Source: Porphyrobacter sp. LM 6 (lineage in GTDB: Bacteria; Pseudomonadota; Alphaproteobacteria; Sphingomonadales; Sphingomonadaceae). Taken from it: a DNA stretch of 64,000 nucleotides. Position numbers and translations under genes: made by a program. Where the stretch lies: positions 1,116,001 through 1,180,000 of the forward strand of contig NZ_CP017113.1 of assembly GCF_001720465.1 (NCBI RefSeq). The letters are read 5' to 3'. A model generated the notes under the pieces. That model saw only the letters and a program-made list of their open reading frames with translations. It ran no database searches and was not told the DNA's origin. The first letter of the stretch is position 1. Each line of letters begins with the position of its first letter. Positions 46,646-55,806 of the stretch are shown piece after piece.

Positions 46646-49300
46646 ATGAGTGGTCTGCTAATAGCGACGGCTGGCAACGAAGACTGGACGCTGAGCGCGG
46701 ACGGTACGCTGATCTTCGTTGCCACCAACAGCGGCATGCTGCGGGTTCACGATTCGGTGACGGGCCAGCTGCTGTTCCAGACCCAGCTCGGCAACAACCT
46801 CGGGTCAATTTCGCTATCGCCCGATGGAACGCGTCTCGCGGTTATCGAAGAAGTGGCCGAGAACGTCCGGCAGTTCCAGTCGTGGACCGAGAATTCGGCC
46901 GATGTCAGCATCTATGTGGTCGACCTCAACACCTTCGGGGCGAGCGAATTCACTTACACCGTGCGCGGGTCCGACTGGACCTTCGCCGATGTGGCGTGGA
47001 GCGATGCGGACACGCTGCAGATCTCGCGCAACATTCTTCCGGGCTGGAGCGGATGGGCCTCGCTGGGTACGCTGGAACTGTCGAACGGCAGCCTGACATA
47101 TAGCCAGAACTCCTACTATGCGGGGCTCGGATCGGCGGCATCGCTGCTGACCATGCCCGGCTCCACGACTGTGCTGCTTGGCCAGCTCGGCCTGTCCTCG
47201 GCGGAATATTACCTCATCTCGCCGTCGGGTACATCGATGGGTAACAACGGTACCTACCAGAACAATGTCTACGGCTATGCTGCAGGGATAGAGGCGGCTT
47301 CGGGCAACACCGCGAACGACCGGATCGTGATCGTCACCGGCGGCGGGGTCCATGTTTACACCGGCACGATGGGCTATCTGACCGATCTGACCTCGCTCTA
47401 TCCCACCCTCGGAAATGCGGCCGGCGTGGCCTTCAGCCCCGATGGCGATCTGCTCTACTTCATGGATCGCGCCTCGAATTCGATCGTGGTGCTGGATGCC
47501 TACACCTATAACCTGGTGGCAACGGTACCATCGCCTGCTGGCAGTTTCCTGACCTTGCAGCGCGGGGCCGAGCTGGTGGTTTCGGCTGATGGTTCGCGGG
47601 TGTGGTTCAACACCTCATCGGGTATCGTCACGGTTACGATCGACCTTCCGGATCGCGGCACCGAAGGCAATGACGTGCTCAACGGCACGAACGGCGCTGA
47701 CGTGATCGACGGGCGCGGCGGATCCGACCAGATCTACGGGCTTGGCGGCGATGACTGGCTGGTCGGCGGCACGGGCGACGATGTGATGGTGGGCGGTGCC
47801 GGCTTTGACATTGCCGGCTATGAAACCGCCGTCACTCGGGTCGTGGTCGATCTGGCGATCACCACCGCGCAGGCGACGTCAGGTGCCGGAAGCGACACCC
47901 TTTCCGAAATCGAAGGGCTCGGCGGCTCTGCATTCAACGACAGTCTTTCTGGCAATGGCGCCGCCAACCTGCTGATCGGCTTGGCCGGCAACGACGTGCT
48001 GCGCGGGCGCGGCGGGGATGATGATCTTTACGGTGACGATGGCGCCGACGAGCTCTACGGCGACGCCGGTATTGATTGGCTGTTCGGCGGCAATGGCAAC
48101 GATCTGCTGTCTGGCGGCACGGGTGCCGACCGGCTCGAAGGCGGGGATGGCGACGATATCTACGAGATCGACGATGCCGGCGATTCGATCATCGAGACCG
48201 CGACCGGCGGCAACGACACGATGCGGGTCTTCGGGATGAACGCGACAATCGTTTCATCGGTTGAAACCCTCGTCATCATGACTGGCGCGTTCAACGCCAC
48301 CGGTAATTTCATCGCCAACCGGCTGGTCGGATCGAGCGAAGCCAATGTGCTGACCGGCCTTGGCGGCAACGATACGCTAGAGGGCGGCGGCAACGTCGAC
48401 ACCGCCGTGGTGCGCGGCACGCGTTCGCAATACACGGTGACCCAGACCTCGACCGGCGTGTTCCAGGTGGTGGGGCCGGACGGGACTGACACGCTGACCG
48501 CGATCGAGTTCCTGCAGTTCGACGATCAGGTGCTCCGCCTGCGGCCCGGGACGGGGGTGAGCGTCAACTTCAACACTGCCGATCCTTCGGTCTACCAGAG
48601 CGCCATGAACGCGATCCGCGATTTCGACGGCAATGCGCTGGGCGGGAACGGCTCGTGGCTGCGGATCGGTTCGGCGGATGTGAACGGGGATGGCGATATC
48701 GACCAGATCCTCGTCAACCGCACCATCGGCCGCTTCGCCACCATCGGCACCGCCCCCGATGGCCTTGTCTACTTCTCGGATCACAGCTGGGCGGGCGAGA
48801 CGCGCGTGGCCGGCATCTACATCGACCCGCTGGTCGCTTCGGGGCAGGTGGTTGCAGGCAGCGCCAACGACAGCCAGCGCCGCTTCCAGAACGATCTCCA
48901 GATCGAGAACATCAACCGCGTGCTGGGCGCCAGCGACTACGACCGCGATGGCTTGCAAGAGGTCTACTTCGCGCTGACCGACGGTACGGCCTATCTGCGC
49001 GCGATCATGGAGGCTGACGGCAACATCCGCTACGCCAACTACCAGTCGCAGCAGGAGGTGATCAACTACCTCACCGCCAACGGCTTTGGCCCGTCGACCT
49101 GGGCAGGCTGGTTCCCGCAGCCCAGCAGCGGCGAGGCGAGCCTCATCAGCGAGGATGATGCGAGCCTCGTCAAGGGCGATGCCGGATCAGATACGCTCGG
49201 CACCGGCGCGCTGGACGCAGGGCTGGCGGGCACCCCCCACAGCTTCCACCCGATGTTCACCATCCCGACCGAAGTGCTCGCCCCCGAATTCTACGGGTAA
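46646..49300 (+). CDS. RTX protein with N-terminal beta-propeller
   Basis: 884 residues, no signal peptide and no cysteine noticed, as expected for a type I secreted protein. Residues 1-340 look like a WD40/YVTN beta-propeller (GNNLGSISLSPDGTRLAVIE; AAGVAFSPDGDLLYFMDRA). Then RTX nonapeptides (GLGGDDWLVGGTGDDVMVGG; FGGNGNDLLSGGTGADRLEG). The last ~300 residues are a module shared nearly word for word with the two proteases that follow (DVNGDGDIDQILVNRTIGRF ... VLAPEFYG). ATG at 46646 is used. Role unknown: adhesin or surface-layer-like protein are options. Confidence 0.82.
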   Translation: MSGLLIATAGNEDWTLSADGTLIFVATNSGMLRVHDSVTGQLLFQTQLGNNLGSISLSPDGTRLAVIEEVAENVRQFQSWTENSADVSIYVVDLNTFGASEFTYTVRGSDWTFADVAWSDADTLQISRNILPGWSGWASLGTLELSNGSLTYSQNSYYAGLGSAASLLTMPGSTTVLLGQLGLSSAEYYLISPSGTSMGNNGTYQNNVYGYAAGIEAASGNTANDRIVIVTGGGVHVYTGTMGYLTDLTSLYPTLGNAAGVAFSPDGDLLYFMDRASNSIVVLDAYTYNLVATVPSPAGSFLTLQRGAELVVSADGSRVWFNTSSGIVTVTIDLPDRGTEGNDVLNGTNGADVIDGRGGSDQIYGLGGDDWLVGGTGDDVMVGGAGFDIAGYETAVTRVVVDLAITTAQATSGAGSDTLSEIEGLGGSAFNDSLSGNGAANLLIGLAGNDVLRGRGGDDDLYGDDGADELYGDAGIDWLFGGNGNDLLSGGTGADRLEGGDGDDIYEIDDAGDSIIETATGGNDTMRVFGMNATIVSSVETLVIMTGAFNATGNFIANRLVGSSEANVLTGLGGNDTLEGGGNVDTAVVRGTRSQYTVTQTSTGVFQVVGPDGTDTLTAIEFLQFDDQVLRLRPGTGVSVNFNTADPSVYQSAMNAIRDFDGNALGGNGSWLRIGSADVNGDGDIDQILVNRTIGRFATIGTAPDGLVYFSDHSWAGETRVAGIYIDPLVASGQVVAGSANDSQRRFQNDLQIENINRVLGASDYDRDGLQEVYFALTDGTAYLRAIMEADGNIRYANYQSQQEVINYLTANGFGPSTWAGWFPQPSSGEASLISEDDASLVKGDAGSDTLGTGALDAGLAGTPHSFHPMFTIPTEVLAPEFYG

Positions 49301-52181
49301 GCGGGTATTTCGGTTTCGTTTACGATTATCCGCTTAATCCCAACGGACTTTCTGTTATTGTGTCGCCTGCCGTGCCGCCGGCTGGGCGGCCTGTCTGGGT
49401 CATGCTGATGTCGCTGCGTGTGCAAGCCGTTCCTGCTCTTGTTGCTGCAGCCGTTCTGCAACCCGCTTGCGCAACCAGTTCCATTCCGCCCGCCTGCCAG
49501 GTTTCCGGAGAGCTTTCGGCCCTGCCCGGCATGGACACGCAGGCCATCTGCGACCTCTTCACACAGGATCTGAACGCTGCGCTCGGCGAAGACGCGGCCA
49601 CCAGGAATATCGCCGTGGCGCTGACGCTGCACCAGCGCGGGACCATCGAAGCGCAATTGAGCGCGCGCCAGAACGGTCGCGACGTCACCTATCCCAGCAT
49701 CGCTGTCGACGTGTCCGACCGCGCGCTGCAATCCGACGATATCACCCGCCTGGCCAAGGCCGCGGCGCAGGTATTGAATGATCCCGCCGCAGCCACCGCT
49801 GCGCATGACAAGGACGCATAGGCATGTTTCAGGACTTCTTCGGTGGTGGTAGCGGCCGGGCCGGCCTGTTGATCGAGGATGCACTTCCCGGCGGGACCGA
49901 AACCGATCTGCCCAAATCGGTGATCCACAACACCGGCTGCGCCTGCATGTCCTGCTACATGAACGATGGCGGCAAGGTCTGGCTTGACGGCTCGGACAAC
50001 GTGTCTTCGGACACTGTGCCCGGCAACACTTTCACCACCGCATCCCTTACTCCGGGCGGCGCCGTCAACGGCACGATCGAAACGGGGACGGATTCGGACT
50101 GGTACCGGATCACGCTGGTGGCCGGGCAGACCTATATCTTCACGGTCTATCTGCCGCCCAACGCAGGCGGGCTGCGCGACAGTATCCTCACGCTGCGCGA
50201 TAGCGTGGGCACGCCGCTGGTCACCAATGATGACGCGACCGAAGACTCAAGCGTGCTCTATTCCGAGATCCGCTACACGGCGAACACCACCGGCACTTTC
50301 TTCCTCGATGTCACGTCCTTTGGCGGGGCGACGGGCAACTTCACCATCCACAGCTCGCGCCCGGTGATCGATACGCCGCGGGGTGATACCTCGACCACGG
50401 CGACAATCACTGTCGGGGGCGCGGCGACCAACGGCGTGCTGGAGGAAACCGGTGACCGCGACTGGTACCGCGTGACGCTGGAAGCGGGCAGGACCTATGA
50501 ATTCGTCACCAGCGCGCCGGCTTCGGGGGACTTCGATACCACGCTGACCCTGCGCAACAGCTCGGGCAACGTTCTGGCGTTTAACGACGACAGTTCGGGC
50601 ACCTTTTCGCGCATCCGCTTCACCCCGACCACGAGTGGGACTTACTTTATCGATGTCGGCGCGTGGATCGACCAGAGCACCGGCAACTACCGCTTGTCGG
50701 TCACCGAAGCCGCGCCGCTGACCGAATTCACCAATGACCAGATCGCCGACCAGCTGCTCAACGGCTACTGGGGCGGCCCGGGAACGGCGCGACGTTTCAA
50801 CGTGACGCAGGGGGGGGCGATCACAGTCAACCTGACCGCGTTGACTAGCGAGGGGGCCTTCCTTGCGCGCGAGGCGTTGAACCTTTGGGCGGACGTGCTG
50901 GGGATCGGTTTCACCGAAGTCACCACCACCGCGCAGATCACCTTCGACGACAATCAGGAAGGTGCTTTTGCTACTTCATCGAGGAGCGGCAGCTTCATTC
51001 TCAGCGCGGCGGTCAATGTCGGCACCGGCTGGCTGACCACCTATGGCACCACGCTGGGCACCTATTCGTTCCAGACCTATGTCCACGAAATCGGCCATGC
51101 GCTCGGCCTCGGTCACGGCGGAAACTACAACAACAACGCCACCTTCCAGCAGGACGCGCTCTATCTGAACGATGCCTGGTCGACCACGGTGATGTCCTAT
51201 TTCGACCAGACCGATAATCCGTTCTTCGCCGGGCGCGGTTTCAGTCGGGCCTTTGCCGTCACGCCGATGCAGGCCGATGTGGTCGCGATCCAGCAGGCCT
51301 ATGGCGTTGCCACGAGCACCCGCACCGGCGACACCACCTACGGGGTGGGCAACAATTCGGGCCGCGCCGTGTTCGATATCGCCAACGCCACGCTGGCCTT
51401 CACCATTGTCGACAATGGCGGCACCGACACGCTCAACTATTCGAGCATCAGCGCGGCCCAGCGGATCGATCTCAACCCGGAAACCTTCTCGAACGTTGGC
51501 GGCCGCACCGGCAATATGAGCATCGCGCGCGGCACGATCATCGAGAATGCGATCGGCGGATCGGGCGGCGATACGATCATCGGCAACGCGGTCGGCAACC
51601 GCCTGACGGGCCTTGGCGGCAACGACACGATCAACGGCGGCAGCAATGTGGATACGGCGGTCGTGCGCGGTCTGCGCTCGGCCTATACCGTGACCCAGAC
51701 CTCGACCGGCGTGTTCCAGGTGGTGGGGCCGGACGGGACGGATACGCTGACCGCGATCGAGTTCCTGCAGTTCGACGATCAGGTGCTTCGCTTGCGGCCC
51801 GGGACCGGAGTGAGCGTCAACTTCAACACTGCCGATCCCTCGGTATACCAGTCGGCGATGAACAATATCCGCGACTTTGACGGCAATGCGCTGGGCGGCA
51901 ATGGCTCGTGGCTGCGGATCGGTTCGGCGGACGTGAACGGGGATGGCGACGTTGACCAGATCCTCGTCAACCGCACCATCGGACGGTTCGCCACCATCGG
52001 CACAGCCCCCGATGGCCTCGTCTACTTCTCGGATCACAGCTGGGCGGGCGAGACGCGCGTGGCGGGGATCTATATCGATCCGCTGGTCGCTTCGGGGCAG
52101 GTGGTTGCAGGCAGCGCCAACGACAGCCAGCGCCGGTTCCAGAACGATCTCCAGATCGAGAACATCAACCGCGTGCTGGGT
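48929..52181 (+). repeat. Tandem duplication, copy 1 (3253-bp unit)
   Basis: Offset to copy 2 is exactly 3253 bp. It spans the 3' end of the beta-propeller RTX gene, the intergenic gap, the small secreted-protein gene and most of the first protease gene. No base differences to copy 2 were noticed. Confidence 0.9.
49402..49821 (+). CDS. Small secreted protein of unknown function, copy 1
   Basis: 139 residues from the ATG at 49402: signal-like MSLRVQAVPALVAAAVLQPA, then a mature part with three Cys (ACATSSIPPAC, AICDLF) and an alpha/beta pattern (IAVALTLHQRGTIEAQLSAR, SIAVDVSDRALQSDDITRLA). A GTG at 49360 gives a longer frame but spoils the signal peptide. Stop is two bases before the protease start, so the pair is coupled. 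A protease inhibitor or secretion helper is conceivable; no family recognised. Confidence 0.6.
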   Translation: MLMSLRVQAVPALVAAAVLQPACATSSIPPACQVSGELSALPGMDTQAICDLFTQDLNAALGEDAATRNIAVALTLHQRGTIEAQLSARQNGRDVTYPSIAVDVSDRALQSDDITRLAKAAAQVLNDPAAATAAHDKDA

Positions 52182-52553
52182 GCCAGCGACTACGACCGCG
52201 ATGGCTTGCAAGAGGTCTACTTCGCGCTGACCGACGGTACGGCCTATCTGCGCGCGATCATGGAGGCTGACGGCAACATCCGCTACGCCAACTACCAGTC
52301 GCAGCAGGAGGTGATCAACTACCTCACCGCCAACGGCTTTGGCCCGTCGACCTGGGCAGGCTGGTTCCCGCAGCCCAGCAGCGGCGAGGCGAGCCTCATC
52401 AGCGAGGATGATGCGAGCCTCGTCAAGGGCGATGCCGGATCAGATACGCTCGGCACCGGCGCGCTGGACGCAGGGCTGGCGGGCACCCCCCACAGCTTCC
52501 ACCCGATGTTCACCATCCCGACCGAAGTGCTCGCCCCCGAATTCTACGGGTAA
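49824..52553 (+). CDS. M10-type RTX metalloprotease, copy 1 (chimeric 3' end)
   Basis: 909 residues, no Sec signal. N-terminus with an unusual GCACMSCY cysteine cluster; two PPC-type beta domains (about 70-185 and 195-300); metzincin catalytic motif HEIGHALGLGH near residue 420 with Met-turn VMSYFD; short RTX block (GGSGGDTIIGNAVGNRLTGL, GGNDTINGG); then the ~300-residue module shared with the upstream RTX protein. Secreted serralysin-like protease, presumably by a type I system absent from this window. Its last ~115 codons carry the variants of the upstream RTX gene, not those of copy 2. Confidence 0.9.
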   Translation: MFQDFFGGGSGRAGLLIEDALPGGTETDLPKSVIHNTGCACMSCYMNDGGKVWLDGSDNVSSDTVPGNTFTTASLTPGGAVNGTIETGTDSDWYRITLVAGQTYIFTVYLPPNAGGLRDSILTLRDSVGTPLVTNDDATEDSSVLYSEIRYTANTTGTFFLDVTSFGGATGNFTIHSSRPVIDTPRGDTSTTATITVGGAATNGVLEETGDRDWYRVTLEAGRTYEFVTSAPASGDFDTTLTLRNSSGNVLAFNDDSSGTFSRIRFTPTTSGTYFIDVGAWIDQSTGNYRLSVTEAAPLTEFTNDQIADQLLNGYWGGPGTARRFNVTQGGAITVNLTALTSEGAFLAREALNLWADVLGIGFTEVTTTAQITFDDNQEGAFATSSRSGSFILSAAVNVGTGWLTTYGTTLGTYSFQTYVHEIGHALGLGHGGNYNNNATFQQDALYLNDAWSTTVMSYFDQTDNPFFAGRGFSRAFAVTPMQADVVAIQQAYGVATSTRTGDTTYGVGNNSGRAVFDIANATLAFTIVDNGGTDTLNYSSISAAQRIDLNPETFSNVGGRTGNMSIARGTIIENAIGGSGGDTIIGNAVGNRLTGLGGNDTINGGSNVDTAVVRGLRSAYTVTQTSTGVFQVVGPDGTDTLTAIEFLQFDDQVLRLRPGTGVSVNFNTADPSVYQSAMNNIRDFDGNALGGNGSWLRIGSADVNGDGDVDQILVNRTIGRFATIGTAPDGLVYFSDHSWAGETRVAGIYIDPLVASGQVVAGSANDSQRRFQNDLQIENINRVLGASDYDRDGLQEVYFALTDGTAYLRAIMEADGNIRYANYQSQQEVINYLTANGFGPSTWAGWFPQPSSGEASLISEDDASLVKGDAGSDTLGTGALDAGLAGTPHSFHPMFTIPTEVLAPEFYG

Positions 52554-55434
52554 GCGGGTATTTCGGTTTCGTTTACGATTATCCGCTTAATCCCAACGGA
52601 CTTTCTGTTATTGTGTCGCCTGCCGTGCCGCCGGCTGGGCGGCCTGTCTGGGTCATGCTGATGTCGCTGCGTGTGCAAGCCGTTCCTGCTCTTGTTGCTG
52701 CAGCCGTTCTGCAACCCGCTTGCGCAACCAGTTCCATTCCGCCCGCCTGCCAGGTTTCCGGAGAGCTTTCGGCCCTGCCCGGCATGGACACGCAGGCCAT
52801 CTGCGACCTCTTCACACAGGATCTGAACGCTGCGCTCGGCGAAGACGCGGCCACCAGGAATATCGCCGTGGCGCTGACGCTGCACCAGCGCGGGACCATC
52901 GAAGCGCAATTGAGCGCGCGCCAGAACGGTCGCGACGTCACCTATCCCAGCATCGCTGTCGACGTGTCCGACCGCGCGCTGCAATCCGACGATATCACCC
53001 GCCTGGCCAAGGCCGCGGCGCAGGTATTGAATGATCCCGCCGCAGCCACCGCTGCGCATGACAAGGACGCATAGGCATGTTTCAGGACTTCTTCGGTGGT
53101 GGTAGCGGCCGGGCCGGCCTGTTGATCGAGGATGCACTTCCCGGCGGGACCGAAACCGATCTGCCCAAATCGGTGATCCACAACACCGGCTGCGCCTGCA
53201 TGTCCTGCTACATGAACGATGGCGGCAAGGTCTGGCTTGACGGCTCGGACAACGTGTCTTCGGACACTGTGCCCGGCAACACTTTCACCACCGCATCCCT
53301 TACTCCGGGCGGCGCCGTCAACGGCACGATCGAAACGGGGACGGATTCGGACTGGTACCGGATCACGCTGGTGGCCGGGCAGACCTATATCTTCACGGTC
53401 TATCTGCCGCCCAACGCAGGCGGGCTGCGCGACAGTATCCTCACGCTGCGCGATAGCGTGGGCACGCCGCTGGTCACCAATGATGACGCGACCGAAGACT
53501 CAAGCGTGCTCTATTCCGAGATCCGCTACACGGCGAACACCACCGGCACTTTCTTCCTCGATGTCACGTCCTTTGGCGGGGCGACGGGCAACTTCACCAT
53601 CCACAGCTCGCGCCCGGTGATCGATACGCCGCGGGGTGATACCTCGACCACGGCGACAATCACTGTCGGGGGCGCGGCGACCAACGGCGTGCTGGAGGAA
53701 ACCGGTGACCGCGACTGGTACCGCGTGACGCTGGAAGCGGGCAGGACCTATGAATTCGTCACCAGCGCGCCGGCTTCGGGGGACTTCGATACCACGCTGA
53801 CCCTGCGCAACAGCTCGGGCAACGTTCTGGCGTTTAACGACGACAGTTCGGGCACCTTTTCGCGCATCCGCTTCACCCCGACCACGAGTGGGACTTACTT
53901 TATCGATGTCGGCGCGTGGATCGACCAGAGCACCGGCAACTACCGCTTGTCGGTCACCGAAGCCGCGCCGCTGACCGAATTCACCAATGACCAGATCGCC
54001 GACCAGCTGCTCAACGGCTACTGGGGCGGCCCGGGAACGGCGCGACGTTTCAACGTGACGCAGGGGGGGGCGATCACAGTCAACCTGACCGCGTTGACTA
54101 GCGAGGGGGCCTTCCTTGCGCGCGAGGCGTTGAACCTTTGGGCGGACGTGCTGGGGATCGGTTTCACCGAAGTCACCACCACCGCGCAGATCACCTTCGA
54201 CGACAATCAGGAAGGTGCTTTTGCTACTTCATCGAGGAGCGGCAGCTTCATTCTCAGCGCGGCGGTCAATGTCGGCACCGGCTGGCTGACCACCTATGGC
54301 ACCACGCTGGGCACCTATTCGTTCCAGACCTATGTCCACGAAATCGGCCATGCGCTCGGCCTCGGTCACGGCGGAAACTACAACAACAACGCCACCTTCC
54401 AGCAGGACGCGCTCTATCTGAACGATGCCTGGTCGACCACGGTGATGTCCTATTTCGACCAGACCGATAATCCGTTCTTCGCCGGGCGCGGTTTCAGTCG
54501 GGCCTTTGCCGTCACGCCGATGCAGGCCGATGTGGTCGCGATCCAGCAGGCCTATGGCGTTGCCACGAGCACCCGCACCGGCGACACCACCTACGGGGTG
54601 GGCAACAATTCGGGCCGCGCCGTGTTCGATATCGCCAACGCCACGCTGGCCTTCACCATTGTCGACAATGGCGGCACCGACACGCTCAACTATTCGAGCA
54701 TCAGCGCGGCCCAGCGGATCGATCTCAACCCGGAAACCTTCTCGAACGTTGGCGGCCGCACCGGCAATATGAGCATCGCGCGCGGCACGATCATCGAGAA
54801 TGCGATCGGCGGATCGGGCGGCGATACGATCATCGGCAACGCGGTCGGCAACCGCCTGACGGGCCTTGGCGGCAACGACACGATCAACGGCGGCAGCAAT
54901 GTGGATACGGCGGTCGTGCGCGGTCTGCGCTCGGCCTATACCGTGACCCAGACCTCGACCGGCGTGTTCCAGGTGGTGGGGCCGGACGGGACGGATACGC
55001 TGACCGCGATCGAGTTCCTGCAGTTCGACGATCAGGTGCTTCGCTTGCGGCCCGGGACCGGAGTGAGCGTCAACTTCAACACTGCCGATCCCTCGGTATA
55101 CCAGTCGGCGATGAACAATATCCGCGACTTTGACGGCAATGCGCTGGGCGGCAATGGCTCGTGGCTGCGGATCGGTTCGGCGGACGTGAACGGGGATGGC
55201 GACGTTGACCAGATCCTCGTCAACCGCACCATCGGACGGTTCGCCACCATCGGCACAGCCCCCGATGGCCTCGTCTACTTCTCGGATCACAGCTGGGCGG
55301 GCGAGACGCGCGTGGCGGGGATCTATATCGATCCGCTGGTCGCTTCGGGGCAGGTGGTTGCAGGCAGCGCCAACGACAGCCAGCGCCGGTTCCAGAACGA
55401 TCTCCAGATCGAGAACATCAACCGCGTGCTGGGT
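52182..55434 (+). repeat. Tandem duplication, copy 2 (3253-bp unit)
   Basis: Second copy of the unit. Beyond base 55463 the sequence departs from copy 1: the base at 55464 is G where 48958 and 52211 are A, and further substitutions follow to the stop codon. Confidence 0.9.
52655..53074 (+). CDS. Small secreted protein of unknown function, copy 2
   Basis: Identical to the 139-residue protein at 49402-49821, including signal-like N-terminus and three Cys. Same two-base gap to its protease gene. Its promoter context is now the 3' end of the first protease gene, so it depends on read-through or on a promoter inside the 100-bp gap. Confidence 0.6.
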   Translation: MLMSLRVQAVPALVAAAVLQPACATSSIPPACQVSGELSALPGMDTQAICDLFTQDLNAALGEDAATRNIAVALTLHQRGTIEAQLSARQNGRDVTYPSIAVDVSDRALQSDDITRLAKAAAQVLNDPAAATAAHDKDA

Positions 55435-55806
55435 GCCAGCGACTACGACCGCGATGGCTTGCAGGAGGTCTACTTCGCGCTGACCGACGGGACGGCCTAT
55501 CTGCGCGCGATCATGGAGGCTGACGGCAACATCCGCTACGCCAACTACCAGTCGCAGCAGGAGGTGATCAACTACCTCACCGCCAACGGCTTTGGCCCGT
55601 CGACCTGGGCAGGCTGGTTCCCGCAACCCACCAGCGGCGAGGCGAGCCTGATCGGCGAGGATGATGCGAGCCTCGTCAAGGGCGATCCCGGATCAGACAC
55701 GCTCGGCACCGGCGCGCTGGACGCAGGGCTGGCGGGCACCCCCCACAGCTTCCACCCGATGTTCACCATCCCGACCGAAGTGCTTGCTCCGGAGTTCTAC
55801 GGGTAG
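53077..55806 (+). CDS. M10-type RTX metalloprotease, copy 2
   Basis: 909 residues, identical to copy 1 except close to the C-terminus, where it has PQPTSGEASLIGEDDASLVK and a PGSD in place of PSSGEASLIS and AGSD. Same domains: cysteine cluster, two PPC domains, HEIGHALGLGH zinc site with Met-turn, RTX block and C-terminal module ending VLAPEFYG. This copy keeps the original downstream junction: its TAG overlaps the stop of the convergent MetE-like gene by ten bases. Confidence 0.9.
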   Translation: MFQDFFGGGSGRAGLLIEDALPGGTETDLPKSVIHNTGCACMSCYMNDGGKVWLDGSDNVSSDTVPGNTFTTASLTPGGAVNGTIETGTDSDWYRITLVAGQTYIFTVYLPPNAGGLRDSILTLRDSVGTPLVTNDDATEDSSVLYSEIRYTANTTGTFFLDVTSFGGATGNFTIHSSRPVIDTPRGDTSTTATITVGGAATNGVLEETGDRDWYRVTLEAGRTYEFVTSAPASGDFDTTLTLRNSSGNVLAFNDDSSGTFSRIRFTPTTSGTYFIDVGAWIDQSTGNYRLSVTEAAPLTEFTNDQIADQLLNGYWGGPGTARRFNVTQGGAITVNLTALTSEGAFLAREALNLWADVLGIGFTEVTTTAQITFDDNQEGAFATSSRSGSFILSAAVNVGTGWLTTYGTTLGTYSFQTYVHEIGHALGLGHGGNYNNNATFQQDALYLNDAWSTTVMSYFDQTDNPFFAGRGFSRAFAVTPMQADVVAIQQAYGVATSTRTGDTTYGVGNNSGRAVFDIANATLAFTIVDNGGTDTLNYSSISAAQRIDLNPETFSNVGGRTGNMSIARGTIIENAIGGSGGDTIIGNAVGNRLTGLGGNDTINGGSNVDTAVVRGLRSAYTVTQTSTGVFQVVGPDGTDTLTAIEFLQFDDQVLRLRPGTGVSVNFNTADPSVYQSAMNNIRDFDGNALGGNGSWLRIGSADVNGDGDVDQILVNRTIGRFATIGTAPDGLVYFSDHSWAGETRVAGIYIDPLVASGQVVAGSANDSQRRFQNDLQIENINRVLGASDYDRDGLQEVYFALTDGTAYLRAIMEADGNIRYANYQSQQEVINYLTANGFGPSTWAGWFPQPTSGEASLIGEDDASLVKGDPGSDTLGTGALDAGLAGTPHSFHPMFTIPTEVLAPEFYG

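Noticed and set aside
50976..52211. Long minus-strand open frame (411 codons) opposite the first protease gene, with a 465-codon counterpart opposite copy 2
   Set aside because: Antisense shadow of a high-GC coding region; protein is an Arg/Asp/His/Ala-rich mixture with no fold or signal, and the plus strand is a clear protease.
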